A stretch of DNA of 64,000 bases from Streptomyces iranensis (GTDB lineage Bacteria; Actinomycetota; Actinomycetes; Streptomycetales; Streptomycetaceae). The position numbers were made by a program, and so were the translations under genes. The stretch covers positions 62,001 to 126,000 of the forward strand of contig NZ_JAGGLR010000010.1 of the NCBI RefSeq assembly GCF_017874715.1, in the 5' to 3' direction. This document shows positions 15,815 through 24,274 of the stretch, one piece after another. Each line of letters opens with the position of its first letter. Positions within the stretch are counted from its first letter, which is position 1. The notes under the pieces were generated by a model, which worked only from the letters and a program-made list of their open reading frames with translations, did no database searches and was not told where the DNA came from.

Positions 15815-17362
15815 ATGACTCGACACAACGAAGCGGCCGGTCTGCCCGGCGAAGAGCAGGTCACCCTCCGTAGCCCGGCCGAGCTCGCCGACGCCCTGCC
15901 CTATGTCCTGGGCTTCCAGCCGGACGACAGCATCGTGATGATCGCGCTGCACGGCGCCCGCGGCCGGTTCGGCGGCAGGCTGAGGCTCGGCATTCCCCGG
16001 GGCCCGGAGGAGTGGCCCGAGGTCTGCGATCAGCTCGCCGAATGCCTGATCAGCGGCAGCGAGCGGCGGGGCGTGCGGCCGGACGGAGTCGTTCTGTTCC
16101 TGTGCCAGGAGCCGGCCGAGGGCGAGTCCGCGCAGGAGGCGATGGAGCGGCTGCGGCCCCTCTCTCAGCGGCTGCGCATCGCGTGCGGCGGGTTGGAGGT
16201 GCCGGTGTTCGAGGCGCTGTGCATCTCCGGCGGCCGGTTCTGGTCGTATGTCTGCCCCGACCGGCGCTGCTGTCCGCCGGAAGGCGTTCCGCTCGCCCTG
16301 CCCGGCACGTCGGTCATGGCCGCGGCCGCGACGTTCGCGGGAGTCCAGGTGCGCGGCTCGCTGCGCGAGATGGAGGCCAGGCTCGCCCCGCTCGGGGCGC
16401 CTCGGGCCGATGGGCAGGAGCGGGCTCTGGACGCCGCCGGGGCCGATCTTGTACCGAGGATTCTGGACGCCGGTGGCTCCGTGACGGTGCGTGCGCAAAC
16501 CCTCGGTCTGGTGGGCCGGATGCTGGACACGTTCCAGGCCGCGCCGCCGGTCGCCGACGCCTGTGCGGCCGATCTCCGCGATGACGGTCTGCTCGACGAC
16601 CAGGACGCGGCCGCGCTGATCATCGGGCTGCAGGACCGGCGGACCCGGGACCGGGTGGCCGGCTGGATGGAGGAAGCGGACGCCGACGCGGCGCTGCGGC
16701 TGTGGCGCGCGCTGGCCCGACGCTGTGTCGGCTCTTACGGGGAGCATGCGGCGGCGCCGCTCACCCTGGCGGGGTGGGTCGCCTGGTCGGCGGGTGATGA
16801 GCTCATGGCACGGGTGGCGCTCGGGCGTGCCCTGCGTGTTGATCCCGACTACCTCTTCGCGAGGTTGTTGCACCAGGCGTGCAATGAGGGGGTCCATCCG
16901 AAGCTGCTGCGTCAATGCCTGCGCCGGGAGGACTCCGAGCGCTCCGGCCCGGCCGACCGCGCCGACCGCGCCGTGCACGCCGCGGTGCACGCGGAACTGG
17001 AGCGGCTCGGCGACTTGGCTGCGGCCGAGCCGCAGGGGGTGGCAGGAACCCCGGCCGGAACGATCATGGAAACGGCGGGACCGGTCGAGTCGGCTGAGCC
17101 CGCCGAGTCGGCCGCCCGCGCGGAAGTGAAGGAGCTGGACGAACCGGAGGAAGCGGAGGAGCTGGACGAAGTGGAGGAATCGGGGGAGGCGGAAGGTCAG
17201 AGGGAGCGGCAGTCGGCGCGGGAGCGGCCGGGCGGGGTGGCGGGGCCGGGCGGCAGGAGCGGCTCGGCAGGGTCGAGCGCCCCGGGCGGCAGGCGCCGCC
17301 CGGAAGGGCGGCCGCGCACCCGGCGCCGCACCGGCGGTCGGGGCACGCGCAGCCGCCGCTGA
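15815..17362 (+). CDS. DUF4192 family protein
   Basis: This 515-residue cytoplasmic protein begins with the DUF4192 hallmark: VTLRSPAELADALPYVLGFQPDDSIVMIALHG. It is followed by a mixed alpha/beta domain and a helical repeat region (ALRLWRALARRCVGSYGEHAAAPLTLAGWVAWSAGDELMARVALGRALRVDPDYLFARLL) that looks TPR-like. From about residue 385 the tail is disordered: acidic (EELDEVEESGEAEG), then strongly basic and Gly/Arg-rich to the end. A basic tail suggests nucleic-acid contact, but that is inference. The family has no assigned function. The ATG is the first plausible start after the palindrome. Confidence 0.85.
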   Translation: MTRHNEAAGLPGEEQVTLRSPAELADALPYVLGFQPDDSIVMIALHGARGRFGGRLRLGIPRGPEEWPEVCDQLAECLISGSERRGVRPDGVVLFLCQEPAEGESAQEAMERLRPLSQRLRIACGGLEVPVFEALCISGGRFWSYVCPDRRCCPPEGVPLALPGTSVMAAAATFAGVQVRGSLREMEARLAPLGAPRADGQERALDAAGADLVPRILDAGGSVTVRAQTLGLVGRMLDTFQAAPPVADACAADLRDDGLLDDQDAAALIIGLQDRRTRDRVAGWMEEADADAALRLWRALARRCVGSYGEHAAAPLTLAGWVAWSAGDELMARVALGRALRVDPDYLFARLLHQACNEGVHPKLLRQCLRREDSERSGPADRADRAVHAAVHAELERLGDLAAAEPQGVAGTPAGTIMETAGPVESAEPAESAARAEVKELDEPEEAEELDEVEESGEAEGQRERQSARERPGGVAGPGGRSGSAGSSAPGGRRRPEGRPRTRRRTGGRGTRSRR

Positions 17363-17399
17363 CCCCGCCAGGCCGGGGGAGCCCCTGGGGCGGGGTCAG
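17359..17399 (+). terminator. Terminator hairpin overlapping the DUF4192 stop codon
   Basis: An 11-bp perfect stem (17359-17369 with 17389-17399) overlaps the TGA. Its 19-nt loop can itself pair partly (ccggggg with cccctgg). Confidence 0.65.
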
Positions 17400-17733
17400 G
17401 GGTGGCTGTGGGGCCGCCCTCGGGGGTGCCGATCCGCTGGACGGCTCGGGCCTAGGACACGCGGCCCGGGGGCGGCCGGTGGGCGGCAGGCGGGTGTGCT
17501 GAGACCCGGCGGCCAGGGTCGGACAGTGGACGGCGAGGGGGTCTGCCGAGGCGCGACGGTCCGGGGTGGCCGGTGGGTTGGGGTGTGGCGGTCCGCCCGT
17601 GTGGGGCGGCTCGGGGGATTCGGAAGGGAGTGTGGGAATCGTGCAGGCGAGCGCTTGAGAGAGCGATTTCACGAACATCGGTGATCATGCTCAAGGGCCT
17701 GATTATCGTCAGGCAGACGACTATGATCGCGTC
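17400..17733. other. Non-coding gap before the NUDIX gene, with one possible operator
   Basis: About 330 bp without a convincing gene. The first 200 bp are G-rich and featureless. The last 80 bp are more AT-rich and probably hold the promoter. At 17706-17720 an inverted repeat TCGTC-aggca-GACGA lies 14 bp before the NUDIX start. It could be its own operator, but this is a weak short palindrome. Confidence 0.45.
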
Positions 17734-18495
17734 ATGCCCTACGACCCGTCGGCTTTTCCGGCATTCGCCGTCTCCGTTGATCTGGTCGTGCTCACCGTGC
17801 GGCGGCATTCGCTGTGTGCGCTGGCCGTTCGCCGCGGGGAGTCGCCCTTCAAGGGGCGGTGGGCGCTGCCCGGCGGTTTCGTGCGGCCCGATGAGGATCT
17901 CGCCGTCGCCGCTGCCAGGGAGTTGGCCGAGGAGACCGGGTTGCTCGCCCATGATCCCACGCTTCCGGTTCCGCCGAACGCGGCCCACCTCGAGCAGCTC
18001 GCCACCTATGGCGATCCGAAACGGGACCCCCGGATGCGCGTGGTCAGCGTGGCGCATCTCGCGCTGGCGCCCGATCTGCCCGCGCCCCGGGCCGGGGGCG
18101 ACGCGCACAGCGTGCGCTGGGCGCCGGTCGAGTCGCTGCTCGACCGGGAGGGAGCCTTCGGGCGGGACGGCGATCTGGCCGCCCCGCTCGCCTTCGACCA
18201 TGCCCGCATCCTCGCGGACGGGGTCGAGCGCGCTCGCTCCAAGATCGAATACTCCTCGCTGGCCACCGCCTTCTGCCCGCAGGAGTTCACGGTCGGCGAG
18301 CTGCGCCGGGTGTACGAGGCGGTGTGGGGCGTGGCCCTGGACCCGCGCAACTTCCACCGCAAGGTCACCGGCACTCCGGGTTTCCTGGTGCCCACCGGTG
18401 GTACGACGACCCGTCAGGGCGGCCGTCCCGCCCAGTTGTTCCGGGCGGGAGGGGCGACGCTGCTCAATCCGCCCATGCTTCGTCCCGAGGTGTGA
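17734..18495 (+). CDS. NUDIX protein with C-terminal winged helix (NrtR-like)
   Basis: Residues about 10-140 form a NUDIX domain with a near-canonical box: GGFVRPDEDLAVAAARELAEETGL. The C-terminal part (YSSLATAFCPQEFTVGELRRVYEAVWGVALDPRNFHRKV) is the winged-helix region of NrtR-type regulators. They bind ADP-ribose or related nucleotides and control NAD-related genes. The NUDIX box retains its Glu residues (REL-EE), so hydrolase activity cannot be excluded. In this 253-residue architecture the protein is more likely a regulator than an enzyme, by family knowledge. It may control itself or the ABC transporter downstream; both are inferred. Confidence 0.85.
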   Translation: MPYDPSAFPAFAVSVDLVVLTVRRHSLCALAVRRGESPFKGRWALPGGFVRPDEDLAVAAARELAEETGLLAHDPTLPVPPNAAHLEQLATYGDPKRDPRMRVVSVAHLALAPDLPAPRAGGDAHSVRWAPVESLLDREGAFGRDGDLAAPLAFDHARILADGVERARSKIEYSSLATAFCPQEFTVGELRRVYEAVWGVALDPRNFHRKVTGTPGFLVPTGGTTTRQGGRPAQLFRAGGATLLNPPMLRPEV

Positions 18496-18525
18496 CGGGT
18501 CATGACACGACGACTCCCCGGGAGT

Positions 18526-18553
18526 GCTATGTCCTGACGAAATAGGACATAGC
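18526..18553. promoter_or_regulatory. 10-bp perfect inverted repeat before the ABC transporter gene
   Basis: Arms gctatgtcct (18526-18535) and aggacatagc (18544-18553) flank an 8-nt spacer. The arms are only about half GC, unlike the terminators elsewhere in the window, which points to an operator for a dimeric regulator. It lies 72 bp before the transporter start and 30 bp after the NUDIX stop. Confidence 0.6.
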
Positions 18554-18625
18554 GGGTTAACGTTCTCCGGTACGCCACCAGTCCCCACGTGCCATCGAGC
18601 GGTTCCATGCCCCGCGGGAGAAGCC

Positions 18626-20830
18626 ATGATCCAGGCCACCGGACTGACCAGCACCCCCCGCCGCAACCATCCGCCCGTTGTCGACGACCTCACCTTCGAG
18701 GCCCCGGCGGGCCGGGTCACCGCACTGCTCGGCGGCCCCGGCGCGGGCAAGACCACCGCGCTGCGGCTTCTGCTGCAGCTCGACCGGGGCCATGGCTCCG
18801 CCTTCTTCCGGGGCCGCCCCCTGCACCGCATCCGGCGCCCGGCTCATGAGATCGGCGTTCTCCTCGAGGACGTCCCGGGCCACCCGGGCCGCACCGTGCG
18901 GGGGCATCTGAGGATGCTCGGTGCCGCGGCCGGGGTGGCTGCCGCACGCGCCGATGTCGTGCTCGATGTGGTCGGCCTCACCGATCTGGCGGACGAGCGC
19001 ATCGGTGATCTGTCCACCGGGGCGGAGCGTCGTCTCGGGATCGCCACCGCCCTGCTCGGGGACCCGCACACCCTGGTCCTCGACGAGCCCGCACGGGGCT
19101 TGTCGGCCCGGGAGACCACCTGGCTGTACGGGCTGCTGCGCCAATTTGCCGCCCAGGGTGGCGCCGTCCTCGTCGCCACCGAGGATGCCGAGGGCGTGAT
19201 CCGCCTCGCGGACCAGGTGCTCACCCTGGAATCGGGGCGGCTGGTGGCCGATCAGCCGGTGGACGAATTCGCCCGCACCCGGCTGCGCCCCCGTGTCGTC
19301 GTCCACTCGCCGCTCGTCGGCCGCCTCGCCGCCGTCCTGGAGGAGGAGGTCGAGGCCGCCCGGCAGCTGGCCCAGGCCCAGGCGGCGGAGGAGGCGCGGG
19401 CGGCGGCCGAGCTCGCGGCCAAGGCCGAGGTTGCCCAGGCCGACACGGCCCAGCCCGATGTGGCCGACGGGGGCGACGTCGTCAAGGCCGAGAGCGCCGG
19501 GCCCAAGGCCAGGAAGAGGGCGATCTGGCGCAAGGTCAGGATGGCCCAGTTCGCCACCCGGGGCTCCGCCGCGGCCGAGGCGAAGAAGGCCACCACGGAA
19601 GCCGTGGCCCACGACAAGGCAGCCAACGACAGAGCAGCCAACGACAAGGCGAACAAGGCAGACGCGGCAAACCCGGCGGACAAGGCTGCCCCCGCCCCCG
19701 CCTCCATCCCCGCCCCCGCTGCCGGCGCTGAAGCGGTCGGCGCCGAAGCGGTCCACGCGCGGATCGGGGTCGGGGTCGCCGTCGGGGCCGGAGTCGGGGT
19801 AGGAGCCGGGACCGAGCCCGAGGAGGAGCCGGTCGCCGCGCCCGCCGACCCGTTCTCCGTGGTGCGCGACGACGACACCCACATCTCCGTCTACGGCCTG
19901 TCCCCCGCGTCGGTCGGGGAGACCGCCTACCGCCACGGCATCGTGGTCCACCGGCTCGTCGAGGAGACCGCCGATCTCGGCCCGGGGACTCCCGCGGCCG
20001 CCCGCGCCCGCGACCCCGAAGCGCCCCCGCTGCGGCTGCTCCCCAAGCTCCGCTTCCCGGGCCCCGCCTGGCCGATGCGCTACGAGGTGCGTCGTGCCAC
20101 CGGCGTGCGGACCGGCTGGCTGATCGGCGTCGCCTCCATCGTGGCCTCGCTCCTCGCCGCCGTGCTGCTCGCCCGTGCCGGTGACACCGGGGAGCTGCAT
20201 CGGCTCACCGGCTGGCCCGCCGACCTCCCGCTGCCTCCCGTCGCCATCGCGGCCGGTCTCCTGGGCGCCCTCGCCTTCGGCGACGAGTTCCGCTTTCCGG
20301 CACTGGCCGCGACCCGGGACGCCGTGCCCCGCCGACTCGGGCTGCTGGCCGCCAAATTCGCGGTCTGTGCGGCCGGTGCCGTCCTGCTGTCGCTCGGCGT
20401 CATCGTGCTCGACAGCGCGGCGCTCCTGCTGCTCGTGGGCGGCAACGCGGTGCCGCTGCCGGGCGACTGGCCCGCGCTGGTGGTCGGTGTCCTCGGTCTG
20501 ACCATCGGCTCGTCGTGGGCCGGGCTGCTCGCCGCCGGAGTCTTCCGTTCCACCGCGTTCGGGCTGGCCACCCTGCTCGCCGTGCCGATCCTCGCGGTGC
20601 CCGTCGTCCAGCGCGCGGCGCAGGACCCGTCGCTGCGTTCGCTGGTCATGCTCCCGCACCGGCTGCGCGCGGCGACGCTGGACCGGTCGCCCTCCATGGT
20701 CGACCGAGGGCTGGCGGTCGCGCTGCGGCTCGCGTCCCAACCGGTCGGACAGGCGCTGATGTTGTCGGTGGCCGTCCTGCTGTGTGCCTATGCCCTTACC
20801 GGTCTGCGCGGCAAGAGCACCCGCCAGTAG
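18626..20830 (+). CDS. ABC transporter: ATPase and membrane domain in one chain with a long low-complexity linker
   Basis: The 734-residue protein starts with an ABC ATPase (Walker A LLGGPGAGKTTA about residue 32; Walker B PHTLVLDEPARGLSA). The signature motif is degenerate (LSTGAERRLGIA instead of LSGGQ). Residues about 230-400 are an Ala/Lys/Glu/Asp-rich linker, partly coiled coil (EEEVEAARQLAQAQAAEEARAAAELAAKAE) and partly disordered repeats (NDRAANDKANKAD, GVGVAVGAGVGVGAG). After VRDDDTHISVYGLSPASVGETAYRHGIVVHRLVEE come about six membrane segments from GWLIGVASIVASLLAAVLLA onward, as in ABC-2 type permeases. Single-chain fusion with such a linker is unusual. The substrate is unknown. The ATG has GGGAGAA upstream. 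Confidence 0.85.
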   Translation: MIQATGLTSTPRRNHPPVVDDLTFEAPAGRVTALLGGPGAGKTTALRLLLQLDRGHGSAFFRGRPLHRIRRPAHEIGVLLEDVPGHPGRTVRGHLRMLGAAAGVAAARADVVLDVVGLTDLADERIGDLSTGAERRLGIATALLGDPHTLVLDEPARGLSARETTWLYGLLRQFAAQGGAVLVATEDAEGVIRLADQVLTLESGRLVADQPVDEFARTRLRPRVVVHSPLVGRLAAVLEEEVEAARQLAQAQAAEEARAAAELAAKAEVAQADTAQPDVADGGDVVKAESAGPKARKRAIWRKVRMAQFATRGSAAAEAKKATTEAVAHDKAANDRAANDKANKADAANPADKAAPAPASIPAPAAGAEAVGAEAVHARIGVGVAVGAGVGVGAGTEPEEEPVAAPADPFSVVRDDDTHISVYGLSPASVGETAYRHGIVVHRLVEETADLGPGTPAAARARDPEAPPLRLLPKLRFPGPAWPMRYEVRRATGVRTGWLIGVASIVASLLAAVLLARAGDTGELHRLTGWPADLPLPPVAIAAGLLGALAFGDEFRFPALAATRDAVPRRLGLLAAKFAVCAAGAVLLSLGVIVLDSAALLLLVGGNAVPLPGDWPALVVGVLGLTIGSSWAGLLAAGVFRSTAFGLATLLAVPILAVPVVQRAAQDPSLRSLVMLPHRLRAATLDRSPSMVDRGLAVALRLASQPVGQALMLSVAVLLCAYALTGLRGKSTRQ

Positions 20831-21102
20831 CACCCGTCAGTAGCACCAGCCCCGTGCCAGGCGCCCACGTCCGTCCCGTCGTCCAAGCCCGCCCGCTCCG
20901 ACGCACCCCCAACCCCGCCGCCCGCTCGGCCCGGAGGCCGCCCGGCCCCCGTAGTCAGCCAGTGGATCAGGCCGGAAGTGGATTCGCACAGCCGTCGCGC
21001 GAACTGCTCGCAACTCCCCGAAGGATGCTTCTTTCTGTCCGATTGAGCGTCAATTATGAGGTAATGGGCGATCACCCTTTCGTGTGCTTTTCACCAAAGA
21101 CC
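20831..21102. other. Non-coding gap upstream of whiH
   Basis: The first 150 bp are C-rich and carry no supported gene. The last 100 bp turn AT-richer (around tgagcgtcaattatgaggtaatggg), as expected for a promoter region. WhiH is known to act on its own promoter, so its operator may be here, but no clear palindrome was identified. Confidence 0.4.
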
Positions 21103-21130
21103 TCAAGGGCTTCCGAGGCGTCGCCGACAA
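21103..21130 (+). promoter_or_regulatory. Candidate sigma-WhiG promoter of whiH
   Basis: TCAA at 21103-21106 and GCCGACAA at 21123-21130 are separated by 16 bp. They resemble the sigma-WhiG pattern TAAA-N15-GCCGATAA. whiH is an established sigma-WhiG target. If this is the promoter, transcription would begin close to the proposed GTG start, giving a leaderless or near-leaderless mRNA. Confidence 0.55.
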
Positions 21131-21137
21131 AGGATGC

Positions 21138-22037
21138 GTGAGTACCCTTGCGCACACCACGATGACCGCGGCTCGCCCCGCCGACTCCGGCCTGGCCGGT
21201 TCGGGCGAGCTTGACCGCTACTCCTACGCCGAAGCCCCCGGCGCCGACCGCGGCAGCGCCCCCTCCTCCTGGGACGGTGCCGAGGCGGAGATCGGCCGGG
21301 TGGGCCGACGCGCGGCCGGCAACCGGGGCCGCGGGCTGCACGGCCAACTCGTTCAGCAGCTGGGCCAGATGATCGTCTCCGGTGACCTGGGCGCGGACCG
21401 TCCGCTCGTCCCCGAGGAGATCGGGCAGCGCTTCGAGGTCTCCCGCACCGTCGTACGGGAATCGCTGCGCGTCCTCGAGGCCAAGGGCCTGGTCAGTGCC
21501 CGCCCCAATGTGGGCACCCGGGTCCGCCCGGTCAGCGACTGGAACCTGCTCGATCCGGACATCATCGAGTGGCGCGCCTTCGGTCCACAGCGCGACGGCC
21601 AGCGCCGTGAGCTGTGCGAGCTGCGCTGGACCATCGAGCCGCTGGCCGCCCGCCTCGCCGCCGGGCACGGCCGCGAGGAGGTGCAGCAGCGGCTCGGCGA
21701 CATGGTCGAGATCATGGGCCATGCGCTGGCACAGGGTGACGCCCTCACCTTCTCCCGCGCCGACGCCGAGTTCCACGCACTGCTGCTCCAGATCGGGGGC
21801 AATCGGATGCTGGAGCACCTGGCGGGCATCGTCGCCGCCGCGCTCCATGTCTCCGGAGCCCCGGTCTCCGGCTGCGACCGCCTCACCGAGGCGGGGGTCG
21901 CCCACCACCGCAGGATCGTCGAGGCGGTCGGCGAGGGCGACGCCGCGGCGGCCGAGGCGGCGATGCGCCAGCTGCTGACCGTCCACCCGGATCTCGATCA
22001 TGCCGAGGTCGGGGTGCCCGCGCCGCGCGAGCACTGA
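21138..22037 (+). CDS. whiH: WhiH, GntR-family sporulation regulator
   Basis: WhiH is required for sporulation septation in aerial hyphae. The 299-residue protein has an N-terminal extension (MSTLAHTTMTAARPADSG and on), then a GntR winged helix (LVQQLGQMIVSGDLGADRPLVPEEIGQRFEVSRTVVRESLRVLEAKGLVSARPNVGTRVRP, about residues 70-130). An FCD-type effector domain with metal-binding histidines (DAEFHALLLQIGG and HHRRIVEAV) follows. The GTG start has AAAGGA in front; an in-frame ATG 24 bp downstream is possible. The identity rests on position directly before hrdB and on remembered similarity to S. coelicolor WhiH. The effector ligand is unknown. Confidence 0.92.
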   Translation: MSTLAHTTMTAARPADSGLAGSGELDRYSYAEAPGADRGSAPSSWDGAEAEIGRVGRRAAGNRGRGLHGQLVQQLGQMIVSGDLGADRPLVPEEIGQRFEVSRTVVRESLRVLEAKGLVSARPNVGTRVRPVSDWNLLDPDIIEWRAFGPQRDGQRRELCELRWTIEPLAARLAAGHGREEVQQRLGDMVEIMGHALAQGDALTFSRADAEFHALLLQIGGNRMLEHLAGIVAAALHVSGAPVSGCDRLTEAGVAHHRRIVEAVGEGDAAAAEAAMRQLLTVHPDLDHAEVGVPAPREH

Positions 22038-22086
22038 TCCGCGGCGCGTCCGGTCGCCCGGATCGCCGGGCTTCCGGAGCGTGCGG

Positions 22087-22156
22087 CGTACGACGTACGG
22101 CAAGACGGTGTCAGTAGGCGGCGAGTTCCGGCCCGATGAATGCCGTACGGCGTACG
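22087..22156 (+). terminator. Long-range hairpin after whiH
   Basis: Arms cgtacgacgtacggca (22087-22102) and tgccgtacggcgtacg (22141-22156) pair at 15 of 16 positions around a 38-nt loop. It lies 50 bp after the whiH stop and may end its transcript or insulate hrdB. Each arm is also internally near-palindromic (CGTACG repeats), so protein binding is an alternative. Confidence 0.5.
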
Positions 22157-22505
22157 AGAGGGCGTCGCCGGATCCCGCGTCGCGGGTTCGGCGGCGCGGC
22201 GCGATCTGATCGATCGGCGCCGTGTGACTCCCATCGGTGCGCGACTGGGAGTTTTCTGTCCCGTTGGATGGGCATTAAGACCGTTATGGGGTGTGACTCG
22301 GGCCACGAGTATTGGGCGTAACGCTCTTTGGGGCAGCGCGATGATTAAAGAGGTGGCAGCCGCGGAGGGAATACGGATGTCGCTCAAATCGCTGTACTCC
22401 TCCGCACTCCGCCCGCGCCGTCGGTTCATCCCTGCCGGCGGTCGTCGGCTCCGGTCCCCAGCGGACTGAGCCGGAAGCCGTTTCCAACGTTCCGAGAGGT
22501 TGTTC
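22157..22505 (+). other. hrdB upstream/leader region
   Basis: About 350 bp with lower GC than its flanks and no supported gene. hrdB is known in S. coelicolor to have more than one promoter, one of them stress-responsive. I could not assign -35/-10 elements here with confidence. The GAGAGG ribosome-binding site lies six bases before the hrdB GTG. Confidence 0.5.
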
Positions 22506-24071
22506 GTGTCGGCCAGCACATCCCGTACGCTCCCGCCGGAGATCGCCGAGTCGGAGTCTGTCATGGCGCTCATCGAGCGGGGAAAGGCTGAGGGGCAGAT
22601 CGCCGGCGACGATGTGCGCCGGGCCTTCGAGGCTGACCAGATTCCGCCAACCCAGTGGAAGAACGTACTGCGCAGCCTCAACCAGATCCTCGACGAGGAG
22701 GGTGTGACGCTGATGGTCAGTGCCGCAGAGGCGCCCAAGCGCACCCGTAAGAGCGTCGCAGCGAAGTCCCCGGCGAAGCGCACCGCCACCAAAACCGTCG
22801 CGGCCAAGACGGTCACCGCCAAGAAGGCCCCCGCCGCCCCGGCCGCCCCCACCGCGGACCCGGGCGCTGCCCCGGCCGGTGAGGCCACGGCCGCACCCGT
22901 GAAGAAGGCCGCCGCCAAGAAGACCGCGGCCAAGAAGGCGGTCGCGAAGAAGGCCACCGTCGCCGCGAAGAAGACGGTCGCGAAGAAGGCCACCGCCAAG
23001 AAGGATGTCACCGACGAGCTCCTCGAGGGCGAGGAGGTCATCGAGGAGGCACCGGGCAAGCCCGGCCCCGAGGGCGCAGAGGCCGAGCCGGAGAACGCGG
23101 GCTTCGTGCTCTCCGACGAGGACGAGGACGACGCCCCCGCGCAGCAGGTCGCCGCGGCCGGTGCCACGGCCGACCCGGTCAAGGACTACCTCAAGCAGAT
23201 CGGCAAGGTCCCGCTGCTCAACGCCGAGCAGGAGGTCGAGCTCGCCAAGCGCATCGAGGCCGGTCTGTTCGCCGAGGACAAGCTCGCCAACTCCGACAAG
23301 CTGGCGCCTAAGCTCAAGCGCGAGCTGGAGATCATCGCCGAGGACGGCCGCCGCGCCAAGAACCACCTCCTGGAGGCCAACCTCCGTCTGGTGGTCTCGC
23401 TGGCCAAGCGCTACACGGGCCGCGGCATGCTCTTCCTGGACCTCATCCAGGAGGGCAACCTCGGTCTGATCCGCGCGGTCGAGAAGTTCGACTACACCAA
23501 GGGCTACAAGTTCTCCACGTACGCCACCTGGTGGATCCGTCAGGCGATCACCCGCGCCATGGCCGACCAGGCCCGCACCATCCGTATCCCGGTGCACATG
23601 GTCGAGGTCATCAACAAGCTGGCGCGCGTCCAGCGCCAGATGCTCCAGGACCTGGGCCGTGAGCCCACCCCGGAGGAGCTGGCCAAGGAGCTCGACATGA
23701 CCCCCGAGAAGGTCATCGAGGTCCAGAAGTACGGCCGTGAGCCGATCTCGCTGCACACCCCGCTGGGCGAGGACGGCGACAGCGAGTTCGGTGACCTCAT
23801 CGAGGACTCCGAGGCGGTCGTCCCGGCCGACGCGGTCAGCTTCACCCTGCTGCAGGAGCAGCTGCACTCCGTGCTCGACACGCTCAGCGAGCGTGAGGCG
23901 GGCGTGGTCTCGATGCGCTTCGGCCTCACCGACGGTCAGCCGAAGACCCTCGACGAGATCGGCAAGGTCTACGGCGTGACGCGTGAGCGCATCCGCCAGA
24001 TCGAGTCCAAGACGATGTCGAAGCTGCGCCACCCGTCCCGCTCCCAGGTTCTCCGCGACTACCTGGACTGA
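22506..24071 (+). CDS. hrdB: HrdB, principal (housekeeping) sigma factor
   Basis: HrdB directs RNA polymerase to most vegetative promoters and is essential. The 521-residue protein has region 1.1-like sequence at the start and a long Lys/Ala-rich low-complexity stretch with AAKK repeats (about residues 75-180). The sigma-70 core starts at DPVKDYLKQIGKVPLLNAEQEVELAKRIEAG (region 1.2). Region 2 is DLIQEGNLGLIRAVEKFDYTKGYKFSTYATWWIRQAITRAMADQ, and region 4.2 is TLDEIGKVYGVTRERIRQIESKTMSKLRHP. The Lys/Ala repeat block is typical of actinobacterial principal sigma factors. GTG is supported by GAGAGG. It is followed by one of the cleanest terminators in the window. Confidence 0.97.
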   Translation: MSASTSRTLPPEIAESESVMALIERGKAEGQIAGDDVRRAFEADQIPPTQWKNVLRSLNQILDEEGVTLMVSAAEAPKRTRKSVAAKSPAKRTATKTVAAKTVTAKKAPAAPAAPTADPGAAPAGEATAAPVKKAAAKKTAAKKAVAKKATVAAKKTVAKKATAKKDVTDELLEGEEVIEEAPGKPGPEGAEAEPENAGFVLSDEDEDDAPAQQVAAAGATADPVKDYLKQIGKVPLLNAEQEVELAKRIEAGLFAEDKLANSDKLAPKLKRELEIIAEDGRRAKNHLLEANLRLVVSLAKRYTGRGMLFLDLIQEGNLGLIRAVEKFDYTKGYKFSTYATWWIRQAITRAMADQARTIRIPVHMVEVINKLARVQRQMLQDLGREPTPEELAKELDMTPEKVIEVQKYGREPISLHTPLGEDGDSEFGDLIEDSEAVVPADAVSFTLLQEQLHSVLDTLSEREAGVVSMRFGLTDGQPKTLDEIGKVYGVTRERIRQIESKTMSKLRHPSRSQVLRDYLD

Positions 24072-24117
24072 TGCGGTCCGTCTATTCATAGCCGCCTTAT
24101 GGCGGAAGCGGTACGGC

Positions 24118-24156
24118 GCGAAGGCCGGGCTCCCTCCGGGGGAGCCCGGCCTTCGC
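24118..24156 (+). terminator. hrdB terminator
   Basis: A 17-bp perfect stem (24118-24134 with 24140-24156) with a 5-nt loop begins 46 bp after the hrdB stop. It ends transcription before the protease gene. Confidence 0.85.
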
Positions 24157-24274
24157 GCTGCCCGGTGCCAAGTCCTCCGGCGCCATGTTCCCCGCTTGGC
24201 CCACTCGGGATGCGCTTCGCGACAGAGGGGGTAACGCTGAGTATGCGTCTTGCTCCGTATGGTCAGGAGGCTGC

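Noticed and set aside
22368..22407. Possible sigma-R promoter (GGAAT) upstream of hrdB
   Set aside because: GGAAT is present at 22368-22372, but no GTT occurs at the required 18-19 bp spacing.
22038..22505. Small open frames (for example around 22136-22469) in the hrdB leader
   Set aside because: No family resemblance, no good ribosome-binding site and clear regulatory context.
22284..24089. 601-residue minus-strand open frame opposite hrdB
   Set aside because: Leu/Gly-rich shadow of the sigma factor gene.
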